Of a stretch of 64,000 nt of DNA, positions 33,449 to 42,077 are shown piece by piece. The notes under the pieces are model-generated. The model did not search any database. It saw nothing but the letters and a program-made list of their open reading frames with translations, and was not told the origin of the DNA. The stretch is from Leptolyngbya sp. KIOST-1 (GTDB lineage Bacteria > Cyanobacteriota > Cyanobacteriia > Phormidesmidales > Phormidesmidaceae). The stretch lies in assembly GCF_000763385.1 (NCBI RefSeq), contig NZ_JQFA01000002.1, forward strand, positions 1,364,001 through 1,428,000, written 5' to 3'. The translations under genes and the position numbers were made by a program. Numbering within the stretch: position 1 is the stretch's first letter; the number at the start of each line of letters is the position of its first letter.

Positions 33449-33548
33449 AGCCTGACCATGCTTCTAGGGGAGCCTGCTTGGTGCGGCAAAAGACTTTGAT
33501 GGCAAAGCGCACCAGCAGAATGGAGAAGGCCAGCACCACCACAGACAT
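33447..33548 (-). CDS. Possible 33-aa single-helix membrane peptide
   Basis: From the ATG at 33548 the frame reads M-S-V-V-V-L-A-F-S-I-L-L-V-R-F-A-I-K-V-F-C and ends in W-S-G at 33447. It is a short hydrophobic helix with a positive C-terminal side, like the small single-span proteins of cyanobacteria. It lies 60 bases downstream of xfp on the same strand, and its end touches the opposing terminator. It may be a chance frame; homologues would decide. Confidence 0.3.
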   Translation of the reverse strand: MSVVVLAFSILLVRFAIKVFCRTKQAPLEAWSG

Positions 33549-33608
33549 CACAAACAGACATCAAAATCGGATCCGTCAGAGCAAAGACGGCAAGCCATAT
33601 CGTTTGAC

Positions 33609-36083
33609 TCAATTGCGGGATTGGGCTGTGCCTTCAGCGCCTTTTTGGGCCGGAGTATCGCGATCGCTTTCCCCAGTATCTTCCCTAGAACGATCGCCGT
33701 TGTAGTACTGCCAGGTCCAGTCCTCGACTTCGGCCAGATCTTTGCCGTGGGTGGTGACAAAGTGCTTGTGCTCGATCAGCTTGTCGCGGATAGCCTGTTT
33801 GACGTAGGCTCCCACTTTTCGCAGCTTGGGCACGCGATCGATCACGTCGCGGGCCAGATTAAAGCGGTCGAGTTCGTTCAGCACCACCATGTCGAAGGGG
33901 GTGGTGGTGGTGCCCTCTTCTTTGTAGCCGCGCACGTGGAAGTTGGGGTGGTTAGTGCGACGGTAGGTAAGCCGGTGAATCAGCCAGGGGTATCCATGGA
34001 AGGCGAAGATGACGGGCTTGTCGGCGGTGAAGATGGCATCGAAGTCCCAGTCGGAGAGGCCGTGGGGATGCTCGCTCTGGGGTTGCAGGGTCATCAAATC
34101 GACCACGTTCACCACCCGAATTTTAAGATCGGCAAACTGCGATCGCAAAAAGTCTACCGCCGCCAGGGTTTCCAGGGTAGGCACGTCGCCTGCGCAGGCC
34201 ATCACCACATCGGGTTCGCCGCCCCTGTCGTTGCTGGCCCACTCCCAGATGCCGACCCCAGCGGTGCAGTGCTGAATGGCGGTCTCCATGTCGAGCCACT
34301 GCAACTCGGGCTGTTTCCCGGCGATGATCACGTTGACGTACTGACGGCTGCGCAGGCAGTGGTCGGCCACCGAGAGCAGCGTGTTGGCGTCGGGGGGCAG
34401 GTACACCCGCACCACCTTCGCCTTTTTGTTGGTAACTACATCGATAAAGCCGGGGTCCTGGTGGCTAAAGCCGTTGTGGTCCTGCCGCCATACGTGGGAG
34501 GTGAGCAGGTAGTTAAGCGAGGCGATCGGCCTGCGCCAGGGAATATCGATACAGGTTTCCAGCCACTTGGCATGCTGGTTAAACATCGAATCGACAATGT
34601 GAATAAACGCCTCGTAACACGAGAAAAAGCCGTGGCGACCGGTGAGCAGGTAGCCCTCCAGCCAGCCCTGGCACATGTGCTCGCTCAACACCTCCATCAC
34701 TCGGCCTGTGGGGGCAACGTGGTCGTCGGTGGGCAAAATTTCGGCGGTGGAGACGCGATCGGTGACCTCCAGCAGCGCGTTCAGCCGGTTGGAATTGTTC
34801 TCGTCGGGGCTCATCACCCGAAAGTTGCGGCTGTCCAGGTTGCGCTGCATCACGTCGCGCAAAAACTGGCCCAGCACGCGGGTCGACTCGGTCATCTCGG
34901 TGCCGGGGTTGTTTACCTCAACGGCGTAGTCGCGAAAATCTGGCATACGCAGGTCACGCAGCAGCAGGCCGCCGTTGGCGTGGGGATTGGCCCCCATCCG
35001 GCGATCGCCCGTCGGGGCCAGCTCGGCCAGTTCGGGCACCAGCCGCCCGTCCTCGTCAAAGCGCTCCTCGGGCTTGTAGCTCTTCATCCAGCGCTCCAGC
35101 AGCCCAATGTGGTCGGGATTGCTGGCCATTTCAGAAAAGGGCACCTGGTGCGAGCGCCAGTAGTCCTCAGTCTTTTTGCCGTCCACCGACTCTGGCCCGG
35201 TCCAGCCCTTGGGCGATCGCAGAATGATCATTGGGTAAAGGGGCCGCTGCTGAAACCCGTGTACCTGGGCCTCGCGCTGAATTTGCTTAATGTCGGCGAT
35301 CGCCGCATCCAGGGTGCTCGCCATTAGCTGGTGCATCGCCTCCGGCTCAGAGCCCTCCACAAAGTAGGGCCGGTAGCCGTAGCCCACAAACAGGCTTTCC
35401 AACTGCTCCTGGGGCAGCCGGGCCAGCACCGTGGGGTTGGCAATCTTGTAGCCATTCAGGTGCAAAATCGGCAGCACCGCCCCATCTCGGGCCGGGTTGA
35501 GAAACTTGTTCGAGTGCCAGCTGGTGGCCAGCGGCCCGGTTTCGGCCTCGCCGTCGCCCACCACGCAGGCCACAATCAGGTCGGGGTTGTCGAAGGCGGC
35601 CCCGTAGGCGTGCACCAGGGCATAGCCCAGCTCGCCCCCCTCGTGAATCGAGCCGGGGGTTTCGGGGGCAGCGTGGCTGGGAATGCCGCCGGGAAACGAA
35701 AACTGCTTGAACAGTTTTTTCATCCCCTCGGCATCCTGGGAAATGTTGGGGTACAGCTCACTGTAGGTGCCTTCTAGATAGGTGTTGGCTACCATGCCCG
35801 GCCCGCCGTGCCCCGGCCCAGCGATGTAGATCATGTTCAGATCCTGGGCCTTGATCACCCGGTTCAGGTGGGCGTAGATAAAGTTCAGGCCCGGCGTGGT
35901 GCCCCAGTGGCCCAGCAGGCGAGGCTTGATGTGCTCTAGCTTGAGCGGTTCGCGCAGCAGCGGATTGTCGAGCAGGTAGATCTGCCCCACCGAGAGGTAG
36001 TTCGCCGCGCACCAGTAGGCGTGCAGATGCTGGAGCTGCTCGGCACTCAGGGGCTGTTGCTGGGTGGGCGTGGCGGCAATCAT
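33609..36083 (-). CDS. xfp: Xylulose-5-phosphate/fructose-6-phosphate phosphoketolase
   Basis: 824 aa from the ATG at 36083 ([10 protein letters not shown]); the longer open frame to 36224 adds non-conserved residues. It is a thiamine-diphosphate enzyme with the family's G-P-G-H-G-G-P-G (about 94-101), G-G-E-L-G-Y-A-L, and [12 protein letters not shown] (the Mg-TPP motif, about 172-183). It splits xylulose 5-phosphate (or fructose 6-phosphate) with phosphate into acetyl phosphate plus glyceraldehyde 3-phosphate (or erythrose 4-phosphate). In cyanobacteria it bypasses carbon loss at pyruvate dehydrogenase and helps dark or mixotrophic growth. Divergent from the copper genes; no acetate kinase nearby. 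Confidence 0.95.
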   Translation of the reverse strand: MIAATPTQQQPLSAEQLQHLHAYWCAANYLSVGQIYLLDNPLLREPLKLEHIKPRLLGHWGTTPGLNFIYAHLNRVIKAQDLNMIYIAGPGHGGPGMVANTYLEGTYSELYPNISQDAEGMKKLFKQFSFPGGIPSHAAPETPGSIHEGGELGYALVHAYGAAFDNPDLIVACVVGDGEAETGPLATSWHSNKFLNPARDGAVLPILHLNGYKIANPTVLARLPQEQLESLFVGYGYRPYFVEGSEPEAMHQLMASTLDAAIADIKQIQREAQVHGFQQRPLYPMIILRSPKGWTGPESVDGKKTEDYWRSHQVPFSEMASNPDHIGLLERWMKSYKPEERFDEDGRLVPELAELAPTGDRRMGANPHANGGLLLRDLRMPDFRDYAVEVNNPGTEMTESTRVLGQFLRDVMQRNLDSRNFRVMSPDENNSNRLNALLEVTDRVSTAEILPTDDHVAPTGRVMEVLSEHMCQGWLEGYLLTGRHGFFSCYEAFIHIVDSMFNQHAKWLETCIDIPWRRPIASLNYLLTSHVWRQDHNGFSHQDPGFIDVVTNKKAKVVRVYLPPDANTLLSVADHCLRSRQYVNVIIAGKQPELQWLDMETAIQHCTAGVGIWEWASNDRGGEPDVVMACAGDVPTLETLAAVDFLRSQFADLKIRVVNVVDLMTLQPQSEHPHGLSDWDFDAIFTADKPVIFAFHGYPWLIHRLTYRRTNHPNFHVRGYKEEGTTTTPFDMVVLNELDRFNLARDVIDRVPKLRKVGAYVKQAIRDKLIEHKHFVTTHGKDLAEVEDWTWQYYNGDRSREDTGESDRDTPAQKGAEGTAQSRN

Positions 36084-36353
36084 GGCGAAGGCTCCTCGGT
36101 CGGCTACAGGGTCAGGCGGTGGCCCAAGACGAGAAGCTATCCCCGCGCCAGGCCGACGCCGTTGCTCACAGGCTACAGAGCTACGGGGTGCCTTTCCTCC
36201 TACCGATGACAGTGTTGTGGCCAAATTTCCTCTGCTGCTGGGTAGAGTTGGGCCCAGGCAGATTTAGCCGCCGAGGGCCGTCCGTCGGTGCATACGGGGC
36301 GGCGGCCATTCACAACCCGTCACAAAATGACCCAAAACGATACCGTTCGGCCC

Positions 36354-36385
36354 TTGACCCTCTAGCTCACTGGAGGCTTCAAGAT
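36354..36385 (+). promoter_or_regulatory. CueR-like MerR-family operator/promoter of the copper genes
   Basis: A -35-like TTGACC (36354-36359) is followed by an imperfect dyad CCTCTAG...CTGGAGG (36359-36365 with 36370-36376) placed inside an overlong spacer, then CAAGAT as a weak -10 with about 20 bases between the hexamers. That is the arrangement of CueR/MerR-activated promoters (TTGACC-dyad-long spacer). It is 33 bases before the copper chaperone start. The rest of 36084-36417 shows no gene; the divergent xfp promoter must also lie there. Confidence 0.55.
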
Positions 36386-36417
36386 GAAGTCACCAGTACA
36401 GATTCAGAGATTTACCC

Positions 36418-36612
36418 ATGACCCTTCAACTCACCGTGCCCGACCTGGCCTGCTCCGCCTGTGTTGATACCGTCACCAAAGCCATTCAGGCGATCGATGG
36501 GGCCGCCCAGGTCAGCGCCGACCCCAAGACCAAGCAGGTGGACGTCACCACCACCGCCTCCGACGCGGCGGTCAAGCAGGCCGTGACCGATGCTGGCTAC
36601 ACCGTGGCCTGA
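36418..36612 (+). CDS. Copper chaperone, Atx1/CopZ type
   Basis: 64 aa, one heavy-metal-associated (HMA) domain. The copper site is L-A-C-S-A-C (about 10-15, CxxC), in the position of the metal loop; the fold's last strand Y-T-V closes it. It is close in pattern to Synechocystis Atx1, which hands Cu(I) to the P-type ATPases CtaA and PacS that supply plastocyanin and cytochrome oxidase in the thylakoid. Only 22 bases separate it from the ATPase gene, so donor and acceptor are co-transcribed from the CueR-like promoter. Confidence 0.85.
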   Translation: MTLQLTVPDLACSACVDTVTKAIQAIDGAAQVSADPKTKQVDVTTTASDAAVKQAVTDAGYTVA

Positions 36613-36634
36613 GCGCCCAGCCCCCCATTCAGGC

Positions 36635-38893
36635 ATGACCATGAAAACCCAAACGCTAAAGCTGCAGGGCATGAGCTGCGCCGCCTGCGCCAGCAATATA
36701 GAGTCGGCCATTCGCGCGGTGCCCGGCGTGGACCAGTGCAGCGTGAACTTTGGCGCTGAGCAGGCGGCGGTCACCTACAACCCGCAGCAGACCAACCTGA
36801 CCAAAATTCAGCGGGCGGTGGATGACGCTGGCTACGGCGCACAGCCGATCGGCGACGACCCCCTGGCCGCCGAGGACGACGCGGAGCGGCGGCAGCGAGA
36901 GATCCGCCACCGCGAACTCACTCGCAAGGTGGTGTTTAGCCTGGCGATCGGCGGCGTGCTGATGATCGGCGGGCTGCCGATGATGACGGGGATTCCCATG
37001 CCCTTTATTCCGGCCTGGTTGCACCACCCCTGGGTGCAGCTGGTGCTGACTCTGCCGGTCATGGTGTGGGCGGGCAGCGGCTTTTTTATCAACGCCTGGA
37101 AAGCCTTCAAGCGGCGCTCCGCCACAATGGATACCCTGGTGGCCGTCGGCACCGGCACGGCTTTTCTCTACTCCCTATTCCCGACCCTCAATCCCCAGTG
37201 GTTTCTGGACCAGGGCCTCAGCCCGGATGTCTACTTTGAGATTACCGCTATCATCATTGCCCTGATTTTGCTGGGCAACCTGCTCGAAAACCGGGCCAAG
37301 GGGCAGACCTCCGAGGCCATTCGCAAGCTGATCGGCCTCCAGGCCAAAACCGCGCGGGTCATCCGCAACGGGCAGGAGCTGGATGTCCCCATTGCCGACG
37401 TTGTGGTCGGCGACGTGGTGCTGGTGCGCCCTGGGGAAAAAATTCCGGTCGATGGCGAAATTGTGGAGGGGGCCTCCACCCTCGACGAAGCGATGGTAAC
37501 CGGGGAAAGCCTGCCCGTGCAGAAGACCGTCGGCGATGAGGTAGTCGGGGCCACCCTGAATAAGACGGGCAGCTTCAAGTTTCGCGCCACCCGCGTCGGC
37601 AAAGACACGTTTCTGGCCCAGATCGTCAAGCTGGTGCAGCAGGCCCAGGGCTCAAAGGCTCCCATTCAGCAGCTGGCCGACCGGGTGACCAGCTGGTTTG
37701 TGCCCGCCGTGATGGCCGTGGCGATTCTCACCTTTGTGGTCTGGTACAACGTCATGGGCAATGTCAGTATGGCGCTGATTACCACCGTGGGGGTGTTGAT
37801 TTTGGCCTGCCCCTGCGCGCTGGGGCTGGCGACGCCGACCTCGATCATGGTGGGCACCGGCAAAGGGGCTGAGAACGGCATTTTGATCAAAGGGGCCGAC
37901 AGCCTGGAGATGGCCCACAAAATTCAAACTATTGTGCTGGATAAGACCGGCACCATTACCCAGGGCAGACCCACCGTAACCGACTATGTCACCGTCAACG
38001 GCACCGCCACCGAGCTGCACCTGCTGAGACTGGCGGGAACGCTAGAGCGCAACTCTGAGCATCCCCTGGCCGAAGCGGTGGTGCAGTACGCCCAGGCCCA
38101 GGGGGTGACCCTAGACGATTCCCAAGGCTTTGAAGCCGTGGCGGGCAGCGGCGTGCAGGGGAATGTGGCGGGGCAGCGGGTGCAGATTGGCACCCACCGC
38201 TGGATGGCGGAACTGGGCATCGCCACCGATCGCCTGAAGTCGGACTGGGACCGGCTGGAGTCCCTGGGCCGCACCGTGGTCTGGCTGGCCGTCGATGGCC
38301 AGGTAGAAGCCCTGCTGGCGATCGCCGATGCGGTCAAGCCCTCCTCAGCCCAGGCCATTGCCACCCTGCAGCGGATGGGCCTGGAGGTGGTGATGCTGAC
38401 CGGCGACAACCGCCGCACCGCTGAGGTGATCGCCCGCGAGGTGGGAATTAACCGCCTGTTTGCCGAAGTGCGCCCTGACCAGAAAGCGGCCCAGGTGGCC
38501 GAACTCCAGCGAGAGGGCAACGTGGTGGCCATGGTGGGCGACGGCATCAACGATGCCCCCGCCCTGGCCCAAGCGGATGTGGGGATGGCGATCGGCACCG
38601 GGACTGACGTGGCGATCGCGGCCAGCGACATCACCCTGATCGCCGGCGACCTGCACGGCATTGTCACCGCCATTCAGCTCTCCCGCGCCACCATGCAGAA
38701 CATTCGCCAGAACCTGTTCTTTGCCTTTATCTACAACGTCGCCGGGATTCCCATCGCCGCTGGGGTGCTCTACCCCATCTTCGGCTGGCTGCTCAACCCG
38801 ATCATCGCCGGGGCCGCCATGGCCTTTAGCTCGGTGTCGGTGGTGACCAATGCCCTGCGCCTGCAAAAGTTTCGCCCCCGGCTGCCGGGATAG
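36635..38893 (+). CDS. Copper-translocating P1B-type ATPase (PacS/CtaA/CopA type)
   Basis: 752 aa from the ATG at 36635 (MTMKTQ). One N-terminal HMA domain carries G-M-S-C-A-A-C (12-18). Eight transmembrane helices include the ion-binding C-P-C in [13 protein letters not shown]. The cytoplasmic domains have the T-G-E-S actuator motif, D-K-T-G-T phosphorylation site, S-E-H-P-L-A-E-A of the nucleotide domain and G-D-G-I-N-D hinge. It pumps Cu(I) out of the cytoplasm or into the thylakoid for plastocyanin. The adjacent Atx1-like chaperone supports copper rather than zinc or cobalt. Confidence 0.93.
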   Translation: MTMKTQTLKLQGMSCAACASNIESAIRAVPGVDQCSVNFGAEQAAVTYNPQQTNLTKIQRAVDDAGYGAQPIGDDPLAAEDDAERRQREIRHRELTRKVVFSLAIGGVLMIGGLPMMTGIPMPFIPAWLHHPWVQLVLTLPVMVWAGSGFFINAWKAFKRRSATMDTLVAVGTGTAFLYSLFPTLNPQWFLDQGLSPDVYFEITAIIIALILLGNLLENRAKGQTSEAIRKLIGLQAKTARVIRNGQELDVPIADVVVGDVVLVRPGEKIPVDGEIVEGASTLDEAMVTGESLPVQKTVGDEVVGATLNKTGSFKFRATRVGKDTFLAQIVKLVQQAQGSKAPIQQLADRVTSWFVPAVMAVAILTFVVWYNVMGNVSMALITTVGVLILACPCALGLATPTSIMVGTGKGAENGILIKGADSLEMAHKIQTIVLDKTGTITQGRPTVTDYVTVNGTATELHLLRLAGTLERNSEHPLAEAVVQYAQAQGVTLDDSQGFEAVAGSGVQGNVAGQRVQIGTHRWMAELGIATDRLKSDWDRLESLGRTVVWLAVDGQVEALLAIADAVKPSSAQAIATLQRMGLEVVMLTGDNRRTAEVIAREVGINRLFAEVRPDQKAAQVAELQREGNVVAMVGDGINDAPALAQADVGMAIGTGTDVAIAASDITLIAGDLHGIVTAIQLSRATMQNIRQNLFFAFIYNVAGIPIAAGVLYPIFGWLLNPIIAGAAMAFSSVSVVTNALRLQKFRPRLPG

Positions 38894-38943
38894 CCATTGG
38901 CTCGCCAGGGCCAGTCTGCGACCATCCTTCAGGAACTCCCCCC

Positions 38944-39225
38944 ATGAGACTCAAACCCCTTATCCTCACCAGTCTGGCCAGCCTGGGGCTGCTCCTCAGC
39001 CTCGCCGTCGGCACTCCAGCCCAGATGGGGCATGGTAGCACTGATATGGCCCAGCCCACCAGTCAGTTTCAGCGGATCGAACAGCCCCTGTGGTCAAAGC
39101 TGGCCGTAACCGGGGCTGGCCTGGGACTGATCGGCCTCGAACTGTGGTGGTTCCTGTTCAGCAAACCGCAGTCCCGGCAGGTGAGCAAGGATGGTGACCT
39201 CGACCCCAGCGACAGTGGGGCATAG
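38944..39225 (+). CDS. Small secreted/membrane protein in the copper cluster
   Basis: 93 aa. A signal-like helix (about 4-24, ending V-G-T-P-A-Q) is followed by a Met/His-containing stretch (M-G-H-G-S-T-D-M, about 28-35), which could bind metal, then a second helix, L-A-V-T-G-A-G-L-G-L-I-G-L-E-L-W-W-F-L-F (about 53-72), and a charged tail. The second helix with its E-x-W-W-F-L-F-S end resembles the membrane anchor of cyanobacterial cupredoxin-domain proteins, but no cupredoxin domain follows. It lies 50 bases after the copper ATPase and may help with copper at the membrane. Confidence 0.55.
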   Translation: MRLKPLILTSLASLGLLLSLAVGTPAQMGHGSTDMAQPTSQFQRIEQPLWSKLAVTGAGLGLIGLELWWFLFSKPQSRQVSKDGDLDPSDSGA

Positions 39226-39313
39226 GCGGACGGGTCGGCCTGAACTCCGCCCCCGGCTAGACGCTGGTCCGATCCTGGCTACCTAAGCTGAAGGTAAGTC
39301 AAGGAGAAATAGC

Positions 39314-39853
39314 ATGGCCCAAGAACTTAACAATCGCAAAGTGGCGATTCTTGCCACCGACGGGTTTGAGCAGGTGGAGTTGACGGAGCCGAAACAGGCC
39401 CTCGAAAAGGCCGGTGCCCAGGTCCATGTCGTGGCCCCGGAAGGAGACACCATTCAGGGCTGGAACCACTACGACAAAGGCGATACCGTTCCCGTCGATT
39501 GCACCCTCGATCAGGTCAACGCCAGTGACTACGACGCTCTGGTGCTGCCGGGCGGCGTGATCAACCCAGACCAGCTGCGAATGAACGATCAGGCCATTCA
39601 GTTTATCAAAGCGTTTTTTGCCGACAGCAAGCCCGTCGCCGCCATCTGCCACGGCCCCTGGACCCTGGTGGAAGCCGATGTGGTCAAGGGGCGCACCGTC
39701 ACCTCCTGGCCCTCGCTCAAAACTGACCTCAGCAACGCGGGCGCAACCTGGGTCGACCAGGAGGTGGTGGTTGACCAGGGGCTGGTCACCAGCCGCAACC
39801 CCAAGGATTTACCCGCCTTCAACCGCAAAATGGTGGAGGAGTTCTGCGAGTAG
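39314..39853 (+). CDS. DJ-1/PfpI family protein (YhbO-like)
   Basis: 179 aa class I glutamine-amidotransferase fold. The nucleophile elbow is A-A-I-C-H-G-P-W (C112, H113) and the partner glutamate lies in T-D-G-F-E-Q-V-E (about 15-22), both as in PfpI/YhbO/YraA stress proteins. It has been linked to deglycation, glyoxalase or protease activity; which applies is debated. A good AAGGAGAAA ribosome-binding site precedes the ATG at 39314. Probably stress-induced. Convergent with the surface-protein operon. Confidence 0.9.
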   Translation: MAQELNNRKVAILATDGFEQVELTEPKQALEKAGAQVHVVAPEGDTIQGWNHYDKGDTVPVDCTLDQVNASDYDALVLPGGVINPDQLRMNDQAIQFIKAFFADSKPVAAICHGPWTLVEADVVKGRTVTSWPSLKTDLSNAGATWVDQEVVVDQGLVTSRNPKDLPAFNRKMVEEFCE

Positions 39854-39863
39854 GGCCACCACG

Positions 39864-41993
39864 TTACCCGACGACCCGAGCCCGAAAACGGACAAAGCCA
39901 AAGGTATTGGGTGGGGTGCCGGGAGCCGTGGCGGGGGGGAGAGTATTTGGACTGCTGACCACATTGACCACTACGGCTCCATTGGTATTCGCCCCCACGC
40001 AGGAGGCCGGGAGGTTGGCCCCAGCGGGGTAAAACTGACCGCGATCGCCATCCTGGGCATTGGTGAGAAACACTGTAGGTGCGGTGGGAACTGTATCTCC
40101 CCTAAAGGCCAGGGCAATGCCCACATCGGTGCCGCTGAGGCCGCCGCTATCCAGGGGGGTTTGGCCATTGTAGGCCTGGGGCACAAACCGAGTGTGGGCC
40201 GGAATCAGGTCACAGATGCTCACATTGGTAATCGGCCCAGTGCCGCTGGAGAGAAAGTAAACCGTGTATTCCAGCTCGTCACCGGGTTTGACCAGGCCTC
40301 CTTCCGTGGCACCCACCAGGGCATTACTGGGCCAGAGGGCACCATCGCCTGAATTGATCACAGTGTTGAGCAGTGTCCCGTCATTGGGGTTGATCGGCTC
40401 CTGGTTAATCGCTGTAATGCGTTTTACCAGGGACAGCTGCGGAAACGTGCCAAACAGAACCCGGTAATCCTCCACTTCTCCGTTTAAGGCCAAACCCAGG
40501 GGCGAAGGGTTATTGATCAGCCGGGTATCGGTGGTAATCCGGAATCGGGCGTAGGCCGTACCTTCTGTGGGGGCGGTAAAGCCTGACCACGTGAGGGTTG
40601 CGGTGGTTTGTCCTGCGGCGACCACGGCCCCGGCCAATTCCCCAGGGTCGAGGAAACTGCCATTTTTGTTAAAGTCAATCCAGCCCATCAGGGTAGCCGG
40701 AACGCCAGTGCCATTGTGGACTGGAATACCCGGCAGACTATAAGTGGTGATGCCTGGGGTAATCAGCCAATCCCCCGCGAAGGCATCCTCGTCGTCAGTG
40801 CCGGTGTTGTCATCGTGGATAGCGGGATTGGGAGCGATCGCTGGGGTCACCGTATTTTCTGCATCGGGGGGAATTGACCCCAGGTAAATCGCCTGGCCAG
40901 TACTGTGGCGGGCAGGTCCAGGCAGAGGGATGCTTCGATCAACAACGCTTGTGCCATAGCTATTTGGAGCATCCCCCAAATCGAGATTGTAGCTAACCAG
41001 GCCATCTAGAAAAACGGCACTGTCCCACTGGCGATCGCCAATGTCAGCCACGATTACCTTGACGGTATAAGTGGCCCCAGGGGTTACGGCCAACTGCGCT
41101 GTAAGGGGTATGGTAAAGCCGTCATACTGGGTATGGGTAAAGTTCGTTTGAGTTGTTGTGTTCGACGTATTGTTAGCAGAAATAGGACCTTCAGAGGAAG
41201 CCGGGTCCACGTTATTGACATAAAAAGCAGAATTTCCCAAATCGCAGGGGGCCGATTGCGCGGGATTTGATACCGCATAGCTGCCCACAACTCCACGGTT
41301 AATTTGGTTGACGGCAATGGGAATTAGACTGTCGCCAACCCTGGCGATATTGGCTTTGCCGGTGATGCCAGGACCGCTGACAAAAATCCCCATGGCATCG
41401 TTAAAAATCGTACAGACAAACTCGTTGTACTCCTCTGAAGCAAACACAAAGTTTACCGCCATGAAATTGCCAGCAGGAACCACCTGAAACTCCAGTCCAA
41501 TGGTGTCGTATTGGGCTCCATTGTCAACCGTAGCCAAGTCTGAATCATTCCGGACCGTCGTTGTGCCTGTGGTTCTGGAAAACGATGTATTGGGTCCAAC
41601 TGCGCTGCTCGCGGTTCCGGTAACCAGGGCAATCCCGTTTTCAATTCCAATGACAGGTCCTCGACCGGATACAGTGGTGCCATTGGAAAAGAGGCGCGCC
41701 TGACCGGATGTAGCCGCCGGAAGAATCGTAATACTGCTAGCATTCACCGTGACATTGGAGACCGCCCCATTCCCTTCTAAGGCCGCCTTGAGATCGGCCT
41801 GGGTCGGGCTTGTCGCACCGATCGTCAAGTTTGCCAAAGCAATTTGAGGGAAAATAGCCAGGCTCAAAAGGGCTAGGCAGCAGCCGATGAACATCCGCAC
41901 CAGAAACCGACTGATTCGGCGTCTCTCGATTGGGAAAACGGGGGGCATGGGGTTCACTGATGGGTTCGGGCTAGGAGACATAGGTTGATTCAA
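39864..41993 (-). CDS. Secreted choice-of-anchor L / GEVED / DUF11-type surface protein
   Basis: 709 aa. After a basic N-terminus (R-R-R-I-S-R-F) a signal helix ends at A-L-A (about 52-54). Residues about 55-330 match a choice-of-anchor L domain (F-V-F-A-S-E-E-Y-N-E-F, with D-A-M-G-I-F-V-S-G-P). About 335-515 is a GEVED domain (L-G-D-A-P-N-S-Y-G-T, G-W-I-D-F-N-K-N-G-x-F, ending L-N-G-E-V-E-D-Y). The last 190 residues resemble a DUF11 bacterial-Ig repeat (P-G-D-E-L-E-Y-T-V-Y-F). No LPXTG or PEP-CTERM sorting signal is seen; the C-terminus ends F-R-A-R-V-V-G. It is the last gene of the surface operon, 84 bases after the beta-barrel gene. Probably an extracellular or outer-surface fibre or adhesin. 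Confidence 0.75.
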   Translation of the reverse strand: MNQPMSPSPNPSVNPMPPVFPIERRRISRFLVRMFIGCCLALLSLAIFPQIALANLTIGATSPTQADLKAALEGNGAVSNVTVNASSITILPAATSGQARLFSNGTTVSGRGPVIGIENGIALVTGTASSAVGPNTSFSRTTGTTTVRNDSDLATVDNGAQYDTIGLEFQVVPAGNFMAVNFVFASEEYNEFVCTIFNDAMGIFVSGPGITGKANIARVGDSLIPIAVNQINRGVVGSYAVSNPAQSAPCDLGNSAFYVNNVDPASSEGPISANNTSNTTTQTNFTHTQYDGFTIPLTAQLAVTPGATYTVKVIVADIGDRQWDSAVFLDGLVSYNLDLGDAPNSYGTSVVDRSIPLPGPARHSTGQAIYLGSIPPDAENTVTPAIAPNPAIHDDNTGTDDEDAFAGDWLITPGITTYSLPGIPVHNGTGVPATLMGWIDFNKNGSFLDPGELAGAVVAAGQTTATLTWSGFTAPTEGTAYARFRITTDTRLINNPSPLGLALNGEVEDYRVLFGTFPQLSLVKRITAINQEPINPNDGTLLNTVINSGDGALWPSNALVGATEGGLVKPGDELEYTVYFLSSGTGPITNVSICDLIPAHTRFVPQAYNGQTPLDSGGLSGTDVGIALAFRGDTVPTAPTVFLTNAQDGDRGQFYPAGANLPASCVGANTNGAVVVNVVSSPNTLPPATAPGTPPNTFGFVRFRARVVG

Positions 41994-42077
41994 CCATTCC
42001 TCTGAGGCAGTGCTCTAAACGTTGCAAAAATAGCGATTTTGTCTGGTCTGGCTGCGATCTGCGCCCTTGGGTGGAGA

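Noticed and set aside
33621..35327. 568-codon plus-strand frame opposite phosphoketolase
   Set aside because: Shadow of xfp, which has all catalytic motifs.
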